A DNA stretch of 60,879 nucleotides from Rhodoferax sp. (GCF_028715765.1 NZ_JAQURE010000018.1:1-60879), one strand, 5' to 3'; shown: positions 18,049-26,140, counted from the first letter of the stretch. Made by a program: numbers and translations. The notes: a model not told the origin generated them from the letters alone.

Positions 18049-19026
18049 ATCTACGGCCTGGATGTCATTCAGGCAACGGGTGTGCCCAAGCGGACATTCA
18101 CGCTCAAAGCAAGGGGCACAGGTCAAGGCAGGCTGGTAGTGAGGATCAGTTTTGAGCCATATCACATGGGCACGAGGGTTCAGCGGGGGCGTGTGCAGCG
18201 GGCTGCTGGAGCCAAAAATGGCCACCTGAGGCACGCCAAAACCAGCAGCCACATGCATCAGCCCCGAGTCGTTGCTGACCATGGTGTGACAAGCTGCAAT
18301 CACACACAACGCTTGGCTCAAGCTGGTTTGCCCGGCCAGGTTCATGATTTGCCCCGGGCGATGGGTGTGGGCTGCAATGTCAGCGCACAGATCAGCCTCT
18401 TTGGCCGAGCCCAACAACACCACAGGCCAATCCAATTGACTGGCCAGCTCGGCAAAATGACGACTGGGCCAGCGTTTGGCCGGGCCGTATTCAGCACCCG
18501 GTGCAAACACGTGGTAGCCCTGTGGGGTGAGCCCCAAGGCATGCAGGGCGTTGGCCACCTCGCCTGCGGGCAGCGTCAACTGGGGGCGGTCGGCGGCAAT
18601 GTCCTGATCGCCACTGAGGGCTGAGTAAAACGCCACCATGGGCAGGCGCTGCCCTTTGGCTGGGTTTTTCAGGCGGTGGGTCAGCAGCCCCACCCGTGAC
18701 TCGCCCAGGTAGCCCACACGCTTGGGCACGCCAGAGAGCAACGGTAACAATGCACTTTTCAGGGAATTGGGGCAGACATAGGCCACCTCAAACCGCCCCC
18801 TGATTTGTTTGGCCAATTGAAGCCGTGCGCGCAGTTGCAGGCCACCATGTGCGAACGGAAATTCAATCACTTCGGCCACTTGCGGCATGGCGCGGTAGAC
18901 CAGCGCCACCCAGGGCAAGGCGCCTACGGTGATGCGCTCACCTCGGGCATGCAGCCGGCGCAACAGCGGCTCGGTCATGACGGCGTCGCCAATCCATTGC
19001 GGGGCGATGACCAGCGTGCGCGTCAA
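18031..19026 (-). CDS. waaF: Lipopolysaccharide heptosyltransferase II
   Basis: A 331-residue GT-B glycosyltransferase of family 9. It begins with the WaaF-typical VIAPQWIGDAVMTEPLLRRL, and has CPNSLKSALLPLLSGVPKRVGY and the C-terminal donor-site segment VSNDSGLMHVAAGFGVPQVAIFGSSSPLHTPPL. It adds the second L-glycero-D-manno-heptose to the LPS inner core at the cytoplasmic face of the inner membrane. Converges with feoB. Confidence 0.93.
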   Translation of the reverse strand: MTRTLVIAPQWIGDAVMTEPLLRRLHARGERITVGALPWVALVYRAMPQVAEVIEFPFAHGGLQLRARLQLAKQIRGRFEVAYVCPNSLKSALLPLLSGVPKRVGYLGESRVGLLTHRLKNPAKGQRLPMVAFYSALSGDQDIAADRPQLTLPAGEVANALHALGLTPQGYHVFAPGAEYGPAKRWPSRHFAELASQLDWPVVLLGSAKEADLCADIAAHTHRPGQIMNLAGQTSLSQALCVIAACHTMVSNDSGLMHVAAGFGVPQVAIFGSSSPLHTPPLNPRAHVIWLKTDPHYQPALTCAPCFERECPLGHTRCLNDIQAVDVLSIM

Positions 19027-19085
19027 AGGGTTTTGCTGCTAAGGATGTGGCGTGTGGCGGTCATGCTCATCAGGCTCGCCCTACT

Positions 19086-19289
19086 TCAATGGCCTTGAAA
19101 ATGCTCGCCGGCTTTGAGTTTGTAGACCGTGCCGCAGTACGGGCATTTGCCTTGGCCAGTGTGCGCCACATCCAGGTACACCTTAGGGTGGCTGTTCCAG
19201 AGCTTCATGTCAGCGGAAGGGTTGGGGCAATACACACCGCCAGCGTGGTTCAGGTCTTTGGCCAGGAGTTCAACAGTTGCAGTGGTCAT
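19086..19289 (-). CDS. Small zinc-finger domain-containing protein
   Basis: A 67-residue protein with a C-terminal zinc-binding set: one Cys in the GGVYCPNP segment, His in SHPKVYLDV, and the GKCPYCGTVYKL pair. This matches the zf-CHCC family related to a mitochondrial complex I accessory subunit and common beside ilvE in Burkholderiales. Exact function unknown. Confidence 0.88.
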   Translation of the reverse strand: MTTATVELLAKDLNHAGGVYCPNPSADMKLWNSHPKVYLDVAHTGQGKCPYCGTVYKLKAGEHFQGH

Positions 19290-19351
19290 GAGTGGTCCAA
19301 ATCAGTGGATAAAAAAGCGTCTTGGTTTGACGATGGTCGACGCAGCGAAGG

Positions 19352-20290
19352 CTAAACCAGCGTTAACCAATGCGCGTAACGAGGGTTACGGCCATTGACG
19401 ATGTCAAAAAAGGCACTTTGGATTTTTTCGGTGATCGGCCCGCGGCTACCCGCGCCCAAGGGAATGCGGTCTAGCTCACGAATTGGGGTAATTTCAGCTG
19501 CGGTGCCGCTGAAGAAAGCCTCGTCGCTGATGTAAACCTCATCGCGGGTGATGCGCTTTTGAACCACTTCCAAACCCAGGTCTTTGCAGATATGCAGCAC
19601 AGTGTTGCGGGTGATGCCGTTCAGGGCGCCAGCTGACAAATCGGGCGTGTAGACCACGCCGTCTTTCACCACAAACAGGTTTTCGCCTGAGCCTTCGGAC
19701 ACAAACCCATGGGCATCGAGCAGCATGGCTTCGTCGTAACCGTCGTCCAGCGCTTCCATGTTGGCCAAAATGGAGTTGGTGTAGTTGCTGACCGCCTTGG
19801 CTTGCGTCATGGTGATGTTGACGTGGTGACGGGTGTAGCTGGAAATTTTGACGCGAATACCGCGCGACATACCCTCATCGCCCAGGTAAGCGCCCCAGGC
19901 CCAGGCTGCCACCATCAGGTGGATGTGGTTGCCTTTGGGGCTGATGCCAAGCTTGCGGCTGCCGATCCAGCTCAGGGGACGCAGGTAGCACGACTCAAGC
20001 TTGTTGTCGCGCACGGTATCAATTTGCGCTTGCATGATTTGCTCTTTGGTGAACGGGATGGCCATGCGCAAGATCTTGGCGCTGTTCAATAGACGCTGGG
20101 TATGTTCTTCAAGCCGAAAAATCGCTGTGCCGTTGGCCGTGTTGTACGCGCGCACCCCTTCAAAAACACCGCAACCGTAATGCAAGGTGTGCGTGAGGAC
20201 GTGAATCTTGGCGTCGCGCCAGTCCACCATCTGGCCATCCATCCAGATTTTTCCATCGCGATCTGACAGGTCGGGGGGCATAGGGCTCAT
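19352..20290 (-). CDS. ilvE: Branched-chain amino acid aminotransferase
   Basis: A 312-residue fold-type IV PLP enzyme. Start chosen at 20290 (MSPMPPDLSDRDG) because GGAA lies 7 bases upstream. Family landmarks: HTLHYGCGVFEGVRAY, the PLP-lysine region in MTQAKAVSNYTNS, and the EGSGENLFVVKDG and GITRNTVLHICKDLG blocks. It transfers amino groups between glutamate and the 2-keto acids of Leu, Ile and Val in the cytoplasm. Follows directly upstream of the zinc-finger gene on the same strand. Confidence 0.95.
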   Translation of the reverse strand: MSPMPPDLSDRDGKIWMDGQMVDWRDAKIHVLTHTLHYGCGVFEGVRAYNTANGTAIFRLEEHTQRLLNSAKILRMAIPFTKEQIMQAQIDTVRDNKLESCYLRPLSWIGSRKLGISPKGNHIHLMVAAWAWGAYLGDEGMSRGIRVKISSYTRHHVNITMTQAKAVSNYTNSILANMEALDDGYDEAMLLDAHGFVSEGSGENLFVVKDGVVYTPDLSAGALNGITRNTVLHICKDLGLEVVQKRITRDEVYISDEAFFSGTAAEITPIRELDRIPLGAGSRGPITEKIQSAFFDIVNGRNPRYAHWLTLV

Positions 20291-20679
20291 CGGGTATTCC
20301 TTGGTTGCCAGCATGTTGCTGTGGGTCAAAACGCGTATTTTACGGTTCGGATTTATTCACCCCATCGGTGCAATAAAGCACCCAAATCTAAGAATTGATA
20401 ACCCCAGAAACGACAAAGCCAACTGAGAACAGCTGGCTTTGAATTTTGGTGGTGTAGTCCAACTCACATTTAAAACAGCCCTTGAACTGTCTTGAGTAGT
20501 CCAACTCGGACAGTCGGAAGTGCGTGCCTATGAGCTGCAACTTTTTGTCAGCCGTTCCCCTCCCACCTAGCACTCGAAGGATTATTTGCCCTCGGTCACG
20601 CTATAAATTTGCCAAGCGGCCTTGCTTTCCCCTGCGTTCTACGCCTCAATGCAGGTCCAACTTTTACATGGAGAAAGCA
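20291..20679. other. Intergenic region without a convincing gene
   Basis: Holds a 7-bp hairpin (AAAGCCA at 20415-20421 with TGGCTTT at 20434-20440) and a 12-bp direct repeat GTAGTCCAACTC at 20454-20465 and 20496-20507. It must contain the ilvE promoter and that of the HTH gene. I see no coding potential on either strand. Confidence 0.5.
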
Positions 20680-21009
20680 ATGACCAAACTGAACGTGCAT
20701 GAAAACGAACTGGCCCAACGCTGGGGCATGAGTCCCAAGACGCTGCAACGCTGGCGATCAGAAGGGCGCGGCCCGCGGTACTTTAAATTGAGCAGGAAAG
20801 TGATCTATCCGATGGCGGAGATTCAAAAGTTTGAGGCCCAATCGCTCTACGCGTCCACATCAGAAAGAGCCAATGACATCGCAGCTTGGCGAGACTCGGC
20901 GCCAGAGGCAGCCAAAGAGGACTCTGCCGCAACCCAGTCACCCATGAACCAACGTTCGGGTGAATCAAACAATGGGAGGGTACGGGGTCAGGTCTTGTGC
21001 AAGACCTGA
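20680..21009 (+). CDS. Small helix-turn-helix DNA-binding protein (excisionase/MerR-like N-terminus)
   Basis: About 109 residues from the ATG at 20680 (GGAG 8 bases upstream). The N-terminal half, LNVHENELAQRWGMSPKTLQRWRSEGRGPRYFKLSRKVIYP, is a winged helix of the excisionase/MerR type that reads DNA as a monomer or dimer. The C-terminal half looks low-complexity and its last 28 residues are encoded by a 74-bp direct repeat and a REP hairpin, so the natural C-terminus may have been replaced by the repeat. Confidence 0.7.
   Translation: MTKLNVHENELAQRWGMSPKTLQRWRSEGRGPRYFKLSRKVIYPMAEIQKFEAQSLYASTSERANDIAAWRDSAPEAAKEDSAATQSPMNQRSGESNNGRVRGQVLCKT
20924..20997 (+). repeat. 74-bp direct repeat, copy 1
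   Basis: Identical to 22379-22452 except one base (T at 20938, C at 22393). The two copies bracket the toxin-antitoxin and nucleotidyltransferase genes in the same orientation. Confidence 0.9.
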
Positions 21010-21012
21010 CCC
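20985..21012. repeat. REP hairpin, short form
   Basis: GGGTCAGGTCTTG (20985-20997) and CAAGACCTGACCC (21000-21012) form a perfect 13-bp stem with a 2-base loop. The same arms flank a longer insert at 21672-21743. Confidence 0.88.
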
Positions 21013-21072
21013 TATCCACGGAACACGGAAAAGGGTAGTGCGCCCTTTTGCGTGAGAGTGTTGTAGCGCATA

Positions 21073-21086
21073 ATGCATATATGCAT
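21073..21086. promoter_or_regulatory. Palindrome upstream of the toxin-antitoxin operon
   Basis: ATGCATATATGCAT is a perfect 14-bp palindrome 15 bases before the antitoxin start codon, in the expected promoter zone. Autoregulation by the antitoxin/toxin complex at such a site is usual for MazEF/PemIK operons; binding here is inferred. Confidence 0.6.
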
Positions 21087-21101
21087 AACTGGAGTTTGAT
21101 C

Positions 21102-21332
21102 ATGCAAAAAAGAATGACCATCACCATGGACGAAGTGGTTTACGAGGGGCTGGTGCGCGTGGTAGGCCGTCGCAAAATCAGCGCTTTTCTTGAGCGGCTA
21201 GCTCGCCCGCATGTGCTGGGTGACGATTTGTCGGCCGGTTATCAGGCCATGGGTCAAGACGTGGCGCGCGAGCAAGATGCATTGGCATGGAGCGAGGCGC
21301 TGATAGGTGACATCAGTCAGGCGCAGTCATGA
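21102..21332 (+). CDS. Antitoxin of a MazEF/PemIK-type pair
   Basis: A 76-residue protein started at ATG 21102 behind GGAG. The N-terminal [19 protein letters not shown] segment looks like a ribbon-helix-helix DNA-binding strand-helix, followed by an acidic C-terminus able to wrap the toxin. Its stop overlaps the toxin start by 4 bases (ATGA), the usual coupled arrangement. It should neutralise the toxin and repress the operon with it. Confidence 0.85.
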   Translation: MQKRMTITMDEVVYEGLVRVVGRRKISAFLERLARPHVLGDDLSAGYQAMGQDVAREQDALAWSEALIGDISQAQS

Positions 21333-21655
21333 AACGTGGTGAAGTGTGGTGGGTAGATTTTGATCCTGCCAAAGGGAGTGAAATCCGCAAGACCCGTCCC
21401 GCAGTCATCGTCAGCAACGACATGTCAAACACGCATCTCAACCGCTTGCAAGTGGTGCCGTTAACCTCAAACACAGGGCGACTTTACCCCAGCGAAGTGG
21501 TCATCACGGTGGCTGGGCAGACCAGCAAAGCCATGGCAGATCAACTTACCACGGTGGCCAAAGAACGTTTGACGACTTTGCTGGGCAATTTAACCCGGCT
21601 TGACCTCAAGGCGGTTGAACGTGTCGTCAAAATTCAATTAGGGCTACAGCTTTAA
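21329..21655 (+). CDS. MazF/PemK-family endoribonuclease toxin
   Basis: A 108-residue protein with the family pattern [31 protein letters not shown] at the start (basic catalytic Arg in the first loop), VVPLTSN in the middle strand and [18 protein letters not shown] at the dimer interface. MazF toxins cleave single-stranded mRNA at short motifs and stall growth when the antitoxin decays. The gene is intact in length. The pair sits between the 74-bp repeats, so it may help retain this island. Confidence 0.92.
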   Translation: MKRGEVWWVDFDPAKGSEIRKTRPAVIVSNDMSNTHLNRLQVVPLTSNTGRLYPSEVVITVAGQTSKAMADQLTTVAKERLTTLLGNLTRLDLKAVERVVKIQLGLQL

Positions 21656-21671
21656 CGGGAAAAAAGGTACG

Positions 21672-21743
21672 GGGTCAGGTCTTGCAATCTAACATTCAGA
21701 ACTCACGCGCCGGAGCACAATGTGTGAATGCAAGACCTGACCC
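21672..21743. repeat. REP-like element, long form
   Basis: The 13-bp arms GGGTCAGGTCTTG (21672-21684) and CAAGACCTGACCC (21731-21743) enclose a 46-base insert. The left part is repeated exactly at 22440-22490. It encodes the last residues of the gene on the other strand. Confidence 0.85.
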
Positions 21744-22121
21744 TATCCACCCCATCAACAGAATGCGCCCATCTGGCCGCTGCAGAAGTAGAACAGCAGT
21801 ATTGGCTGTGTTGTCATCAAGCGTTGCCTTGGTCAACTCAATGGCGTTCTCGCCCTGCAAGAAGTTTGCCAGCCATTGGGCATCGGCAGCACTGCCGAGC
21901 CAGTCGGTGTCTTCGGTCAGTAAGTTTTGATCGCCCGTCGGGGCTGGAACATCAAGCAACACGCCCCAGACTTCTATGGCCTGTCCACCGACCAGTACCA
22001 ATCTTGCTGGGTCTTGTGCAACCCCATTACAGACCAGATAAAAGTCGTCTCTGGTAAATGCCTGGATGCCAGCGTCTTTGACGATCTGGCTCAGGCGTTT
22101 GATGCCTACAGTGATGGCCAA
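21696..22121 (-). pseudogene. Nucleotidyltransferase-like protein truncated by a REP element
   Basis: The N-terminal 120 or so residues look like a nucleotidyltransferase-fold protein: LVLVGGQAIEVWG is the usual [LV]xGGxA helix-strand start, followed by LTEDTDWLGSAADAQ (the D-x-D-like strand) and LDDNTANTAVLLLQ. Members normally continue for another 80-150 residues. Here the frame stops inside a REP element and the last residues (GLAFTHCAPAREF) are REP-encoded, so the C-terminal half is lost. It overlaps the upstream small gene by 16 bases. Confidence 0.6.
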
Positions 22122-22309
22122 TGGATCACGACACCCTGAATATCAGCAGGCATAAACCCAAACGATTTACGCACATCAATGACGGGTGGATTGCGTGAAG
22201 AAGCTGACACGCGCATCGCCTGTGACTTGATTTGGGCAGGCGACAAGCTGCCAGCTTTGGAGCCTTTTTCCAAGGCTTGCGAGCGTGGTTTAGCTGAGGT
22301 CGTTTTCAT
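22106..22309 (-). CDS. Small hypothetical protein upstream of the nucleotidyltransferase-like gene
   Basis: 67 residues, basic N-terminus (MKTTSAKPRSQALEKGSKAG) and a C-terminal VIDVRKSFGFMPADIQGVVIHW. It overlaps the truncated nucleotidyltransferase by 16 bases, implying translational coupling, so the two probably formed one functional pair. I do not recognise a family. Confidence 0.5.
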   Translation of the reverse strand: MKTTSAKPRSQALEKGSKAGSLSPAQIKSQAMRVSASSRNPPVIDVRKSFGFMPADIQGVVIHWPSL

Positions 22310-22378
22310 AAATCGAAGTGTACTCCGGGTGCCAGTAAAAATTAATACGGGAAAAAGGGTAGCGTCCCCTTTAATTCA

Positions 22379-22452
22379 CTGCCGCAACCCAGCCACCCAT
22401 GAACCAACGTTCGGGTGAATCAAACAATGGGAGGGTACGGGGTCAGGTCTTG
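22379..22452 (+). repeat. 74-bp direct repeat, copy 2
   Basis: Second copy of 20924-20997 with 73/74 identity. Here it is intergenic and runs into the left arm of the third REP copy. Confidence 0.9.
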
Positions 22453-22490
22453 CAATCTAACATTCAGAACTCACGCGCCGGAGCACAATG
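22440..22490. repeat. Left half of a REP element interrupted by the prophage
   Basis: Matches 21672-21722 base for base through the CACAATG block and then diverges into phage sequence. The partner arm CAAGACCTGACCC is absent here and is predicted beyond the right end of the prophage. Confidence 0.8.
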
Positions 22491-22568
22491 TAAAGCGCCG
22501 CGAGATAAATGGCATAGGGAAAGCGAGATAAACGACAAGAGAGTGATGTTTCGTGTCAACAAACGAAA
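22489..22568. other. Prophage left terminus with repeated transposase-binding-like motifs
   Basis: Starts TGTAAAGCG, fitting the 5'-TG end rule of Mu-type elements. GCGAGATAAA occurs twice (22500-22509 and 22523-22532, 23 bases apart), and an inverted repeat TTTCGT (22549-22554) / ACGAAA (22563-22568) follows. Such repeated sites are where MuA-type transposases bind; the role here is inferred from position. Confidence 0.65.
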
Positions 22569-22637
22569 TTACACACTAAGAAATAAAAGATTGCGTGTTT
22601 ATCGATGTTTTGGCGGGCACCAGCTTCACATACATAC

Positions 22638-23063
22638 TCATGCAGGCCACACCAACACTGGCAACAGTGGCTCAACGTCTGCAAAGCTGGTAGGCATGAG
22701 CCATGCGCCGGCCTGCACGTTGCCCAGCATCTCGTACAAAGCAGCCCAAGTCTGATCACGCGCATTGACCGCAGCCTGCCCCTCTGCTGCAAACTTAGGC
22801 ACCGTGCTGGTGGCGTAGGTGCAGGCGCTCAGGATACCGTCGTAGTTGCGGGTGGCTGCAAATGCGTCAAGTCGGGCCTGCACTGCTTGCACGATGACGG
22901 CCTGGATGTCAGGCTCTGGCAGTACACACATGCCAGCCGCGCAGACGTATTCATGCAGCCGCGCAATGTCAAAGTCAGCGGGTGCATCAGCGTACTCGTC
23001 TGGCCCAGTATATGCGTCTGTTGCAGTTCCAGCGATGCGGTTTGATTGGATGATGAGTTTCAT
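22638..23063 (-). CDS. Phage tail-tip associated protein (tail fibre assembly-like)
   Basis: 141 residues. The segment VQARLDAFAATRNYDGILSACTYATS...KFAAEGQAAVNARDQTW is a pattern seen in small proteins beside tail-fibre genes of many prophages, and the ending PVLVWPA is also typical. It is the last gene before the left end of the prophage and follows the fibre gene by 3 bases. It may be a fibre chaperone or part of the adhesin tip. Confidence 0.7.
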   Translation of the reverse strand: MKLIIQSNRIAGTATDAYTGPDEYADAPADFDIARLHEYVCAAGMCVLPEPDIQAVIVQAVQARLDAFAATRNYDGILSACTYATSTVPKFAAEGQAAVNARDQTWAALYEMLGNVQAGAWLMPTSFADVEPLLPVLVWPA

Positions 23064-23066
23064 TGG

Positions 23067-24170
23067 TTAGGCCCACAGTGCGTACTTGGTTTTGAGCAAG
23101 TTGGTGATGCGGTCTCCCTCGGTATCGCCATCAGCAGCGTTTTTGCCAAGGATGATGATCTCGGCTATCTGCCCTTCGAAATACATGTCTCCATTGACAT
23201 CGGAGTCATTCATGCGGCCAATGGACAACGAGACCGTGCCAAACAGCGCATTGGCTCCCGTGGTTGCCTCAGCGCCGTTGTTGCGCTTGGCCCACGACGT
23301 AGTGCCCGTGTTGCGAACCCGGATAAGCTCCCACGCGTTGTTCACCGTGCCAACCGCCATTTGGTAGGAGGCGGGGTTGCCTGAGTAGTCGATGCACACA
23401 GAGCCAACTGTGGAGCTGTCAGCGATGGCACCAGCGTTATTCGCTGAGCCTGTGCCGATCAGGCCCATGTACGTTGAGTCCAGCGTTTTGCGCCGCACAA
23501 TAAAGGCTGTAATGTCCTCTGGCATGGCGTAGCTGGTGGTGGTATCTAGCACTTGCGTGCTTGATCTGACAAACGTCAGCGTGTTGTAGCCGTTGACCAC
23601 CGATGTGCTGTTAAACAGCGGCTGCCTAGATGTTGTAGTCTGCACAAAATGCCGTGCGTTGGCTGATGCGTCTGACCACTGCGTGACGTTGGATCCTGAC
23701 AAGCTGAGGCGCGATGCGTGCGGCCCATACACACCCCAAGCCGTAGGCGCAATGGCGGCAATGGCCGCAGGAGATGCGTAAACAGCGTCCATAGCTGTAG
23801 AGCTTGCTGCTACTGCTGTCATAGCTGTAGAGCTTGCGAGGACTGCTGCCATAGCTGTAGAGCTTGCGAGGACTGCTGCCATAGCTGTAGAGCTTGCGAG
23901 GACTGCTGCCATAGCTTGCGGGTTATTGGCAACGTTTTTCATGCCAGCGCTGTTGCCCGTCAGCGCAGTCAGCGCAGTACTGCTGGCGATTAACGCGGCG
24001 GTTGCGGTGGATGATGCAAAAAGGCGGGCTGATTGCCCCCGCATCCCCAGCAGCACGTTGAGTTCAGCCAGTCGGCCAGGGTCTGCTACCAGCAGGGCTT
24101 CAAGCTGTGGACCGGATAACGTACCGGCTTCTACGGCGTTGAGTAAACGCATTGCTCTGACCATTGGCAT
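23067..24170 (-). CDS. Tail fibre protein with repeated shaft and lectin-like C-terminal domain
   Basis: 367 residues from ATG 24170 (AAGGA upstream). Residues about 50-130 are built from a ten-residue repeat, MAAVLASSTA and variants, encoded by a 30-bp tandem repeat. The C-terminal part (AWGVYGPHASRLSLSGSNVTQWSDASANARHF ... YFEGQIAEIIILGKN) resembles a concanavalin-like/LamG jelly roll, commonly a glycan-binding domain. Likely the receptor-contacting fibre or tip. Copy number changes of the repeat would alter shaft length without breaking the frame. Confidence 0.75.
   Translation of the reverse strand: MPMVRAMRLLNAVEAGTLSGPQLEALLVADPGRLAELNVLLGMRGQSARLFASSTATAALIASSTALTALTGNSAGMKNVANNPQAMAAVLASSTAMAAVLASSTAMAAVLASSTAMTAVAASSTAMDAVYASPAAIAAIAPTAWGVYGPHASRLSLSGSNVTQWSDASANARHFVQTTTSRQPLFNSTSVVNGYNTLTFVRSSTQVLDTTTSYAMPEDITAFIVRRKTLDSTYMGLIGTGSANNAGAIADSSTVGSVCIDYSGNPASYQMAVGTVNNAWELIRVRNTGTTSWAKRNNGAEATTGANALFGTVSLSIGRMNDSDVNGDMYFEGQIAEIIILGKNAADGDTEGDRITNLLKTKYALWA
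23790..23909 (-). repeat. 30-bp in-frame tandem repeat in the tail fibre gene
   Basis: Four units of 30 bp; the three at 23820-23909 are identical and the first (23790-23819) differs at a few bases. Each unit encodes ten residues, MAAVLASSTA. Confidence 0.92.
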
Positions 24171-24182
24171 GATGTTTTCCTT

Positions 24183-25232
24183 TTAAGATTTGATGACGGT
24201 GATGATCCACAAGCCTGTGGTCTGGAAATATGTGGTGCTGTAGCCCGACCCGTAGTACACCGTGACAGTGTTGGCTGCTGTGACGATGCCAAACACGTTG
24301 CCCTGTGGGTTGCTGGCAGACACGCTGGGGCGTGTGATCACCACAGCGTCACCGATAGACGCACCCTGCACGCTGACCACCTGCGTCACTGGCGTAGTAG
24401 ACGCACTGGATATGGTGTTTGTGTAGGTCTGTCGAATGACCTTGCTGGCAAAGCTGCTGGCAAAGCGCAGAGGCTCATCCTCGTCATCATCAGTCTGCGC
24501 TTGCAGGTCTGGTGCTTGCCACGCGTCAACCAAGTCCCAAGAGGCGGCTTGCAGAAGCCAGCAGCCATCAGCCGTGGAAAAGCATGACTCATCATCGTCA
24601 GGCTCGGTGCTAGCGGCTTCCCACACAAAAAGCCCAAGGTCTTTGACAATGGCCTGATCACCCGCAGCAGGCGTTTGGCTTCGCAGGGTGGCGCGTGAGT
24701 CGTAGGCGACAGATTGCGTGGGTGGCAGGACGACGTTGCCAGTCATGCCGTTGATGCTGGAGACACCTGCAACAGCGCTGATACCTTCCGCCCAAGCCGT
24801 GCCAGACCACACCCGCCAAAGGCTGAGTGTGGTGTCGTAGTAGGTCGCGCCTGCCAGCAGCGCTGCGCCTTGGTTGTCAAGGCTTGGGGCGCTGGTTTTG
24901 CTGCCCAGGTTTAATTTGCTTGCGGCAATGGCTGCGGTGCTTGCGGTGCTTGCGTCTAGGCCTGTTTGCACTCTGTCAGCAGCAGTGGCCACAGCGTCGT
25001 CGTGCGTTAGCGCAACATCTGCTGCGGATAACGCTGCTTGTTCAGTTGCGGCAACAGCGCTTGCAGCGGCTTCGTCAGCATTGGCCTTGACGTTGGCAGC
25101 AACCGCAGAAACCTCAGTGCCAAAGGCAGGCAGCGCCGCGCTCCACGGGTAGGCCCTGGCGTTGAACGTGGTGCGGTCATTGGGATCAGGCGCGGTGGGC
25201 AGCGCCGTGATGCTGGGTGGTGTGGTGGTCAT
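24183..25232 (-). CDS. Phage tail fibre/tail-tip protein
   Basis: 349 residues. Start at 25232 chosen because TAATG overlaps the previous stop. The N-terminal 40 residues (NDRTTFNARAYPWSAALPAFGTEVSAVAANV) resemble the virion-attachment segment of tail proteins, followed by an Ala-rich helix/coiled-coil stretch to about residue 120 and beta-rich domains. Contains acidic patches (TEPDDDESCF and QTDDDEDEPL). Gives the impression of a fibre that joins the tail tip to the distal adhesin encoded next. Confidence 0.72.
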   Translation of the reverse strand: MTTTPPSITALPTAPDPNDRTTFNARAYPWSAALPAFGTEVSAVAANVKANADEAAASAVAATEQAALSAADVALTHDDAVATAADRVQTGLDASTASTAAIAASKLNLGSKTSAPSLDNQGAALLAGATYYDTTLSLWRVWSGTAWAEGISAVAGVSSINGMTGNVVLPPTQSVAYDSRATLRSQTPAAGDQAIVKDLGLFVWEAASTEPDDDESCFSTADGCWLLQAASWDLVDAWQAPDLQAQTDDDEDEPLRFASSFASKVIRQTYTNTISSASTTPVTQVVSVQGASIGDAVVITRPSVSASNPQGNVFGIVTAANTVTVYYGSGYSTTYFQTTGLWIITVIKS

Positions 25233-26140
25233 TACACGAGGCCCTTTACGGTGATTGAAAGATTTGCGATGCCAAAGGAGTCGTAGCTCATGGAGCCAGA
25301 GCCAAGGCCGAATGTGGTCAGCCCGGCGTAGCCCTGGGCGTTGGTGGCGATCCAAGCCACGGGCACATCCAGCACGCGCTGTACGCTCTGCAAAACAGCG
25401 TCGGCCTCAGCCCTTGGCATGGCGATGGTCAGCCGCAGGTTGGTGGCAGCGTGGCGTTTGACGATGCTGGTGGTGCCGTCATCATTGGTTTTGATGTAGC
25501 TGTAGGTGACAGGCTCTGCGCTGGCCCCGTACTGCACACCGCCCCACTCGCCCGTGCCAGCGAGCGAAACGTAGTCGCCCATCACGATCATGCCAACGCC
25601 CACAGCCGCACCCGTGGCGGCGGTGATGGTCAGCGTCATCTCAGCGTCTGGCCTGATCGGGATGTCGGTAAAAATCAGCTTGTCAACGGGCTTGACTGCA
25701 CCAAAAAGGTACTCGTACCAGCCCAGCGGGGCCTCGTACAAATAACCGCTGCGGGTGTAGATGACGGTGCCGCCAGCGGTGTCTTTGACGGTCAAGCTGT
25801 ACTGTGAGCCGGTCAGACCGTACAGCGCGATGGCGTTGAAATAGCCAGGTGTCAGTACGTAGGTCAGGCTGGTGACAGTGGAGGCGGCGGTGTTGGTGTA
25901 AATGTCAAACGGTGCCCACTTGTTTGTTGGGCGCGTGTCCACCCACACGGTTGGTGCAAGCTCTGGGCTGGTGCTGCTGACACCCGCCACTGCGCATTTG
26001 TAGACCCGGTGTGTGGCAACCACGTGGCAATAGTCTCCCACCGCGTAGGTGGTGCCTGATACCCAAGCGGCGGTGGTGTCCTCTGCAAGCGAGCTAGTCA
26101 TCATGGCTGAGGTGATGGTGATGGGGGAAATGATGTTCAT
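25232..26140 (-). CDS. Distal tail protein candidate
   Basis: 302 residues, beta-rich, with WVSGTTYAVGDYCHVVATHRVYKCAVAG, a carbohydrate-binding-module-like chitin-binding signature (AWxxGxxYxxGDxVxxxxxxYxC), and later LTIAMPRAEADAVLQSVQRVLD. Directly follows the tape measure with overlapping stop and start, the position of distal tail proteins in siphophages. Role in the baseplate is inferred by position. Confidence 0.68.
   Translation of the reverse strand: MNIISPITITSAMMTSSLAEDTTAAWVSGTTYAVGDYCHVVATHRVYKCAVAGVSSTSPELAPTVWVDTRPTNKWAPFDIYTNTAASTVTSLTYVLTPGYFNAIALYGLTGSQYSLTVKDTAGGTVIYTRSGYLYEAPLGWYEYLFGAVKPVDKLIFTDIPIRPDAEMTLTITAATGAAVGVGMIVMGDYVSLAGTGEWGGVQYGASAEPVTYSYIKTNDDGTTSIVKRHAATNLRLTIAMPRAEADAVLQSVQRVLDVPVAWIATNAQGYAGLTTFGLGSGSMSYDSFGIANLSITVKGLV

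Noticed and set aside
23790..23909. CRISPR array
   Set aside because: The 30-bp units are contiguous without spacers and are in frame inside a fibre gene.
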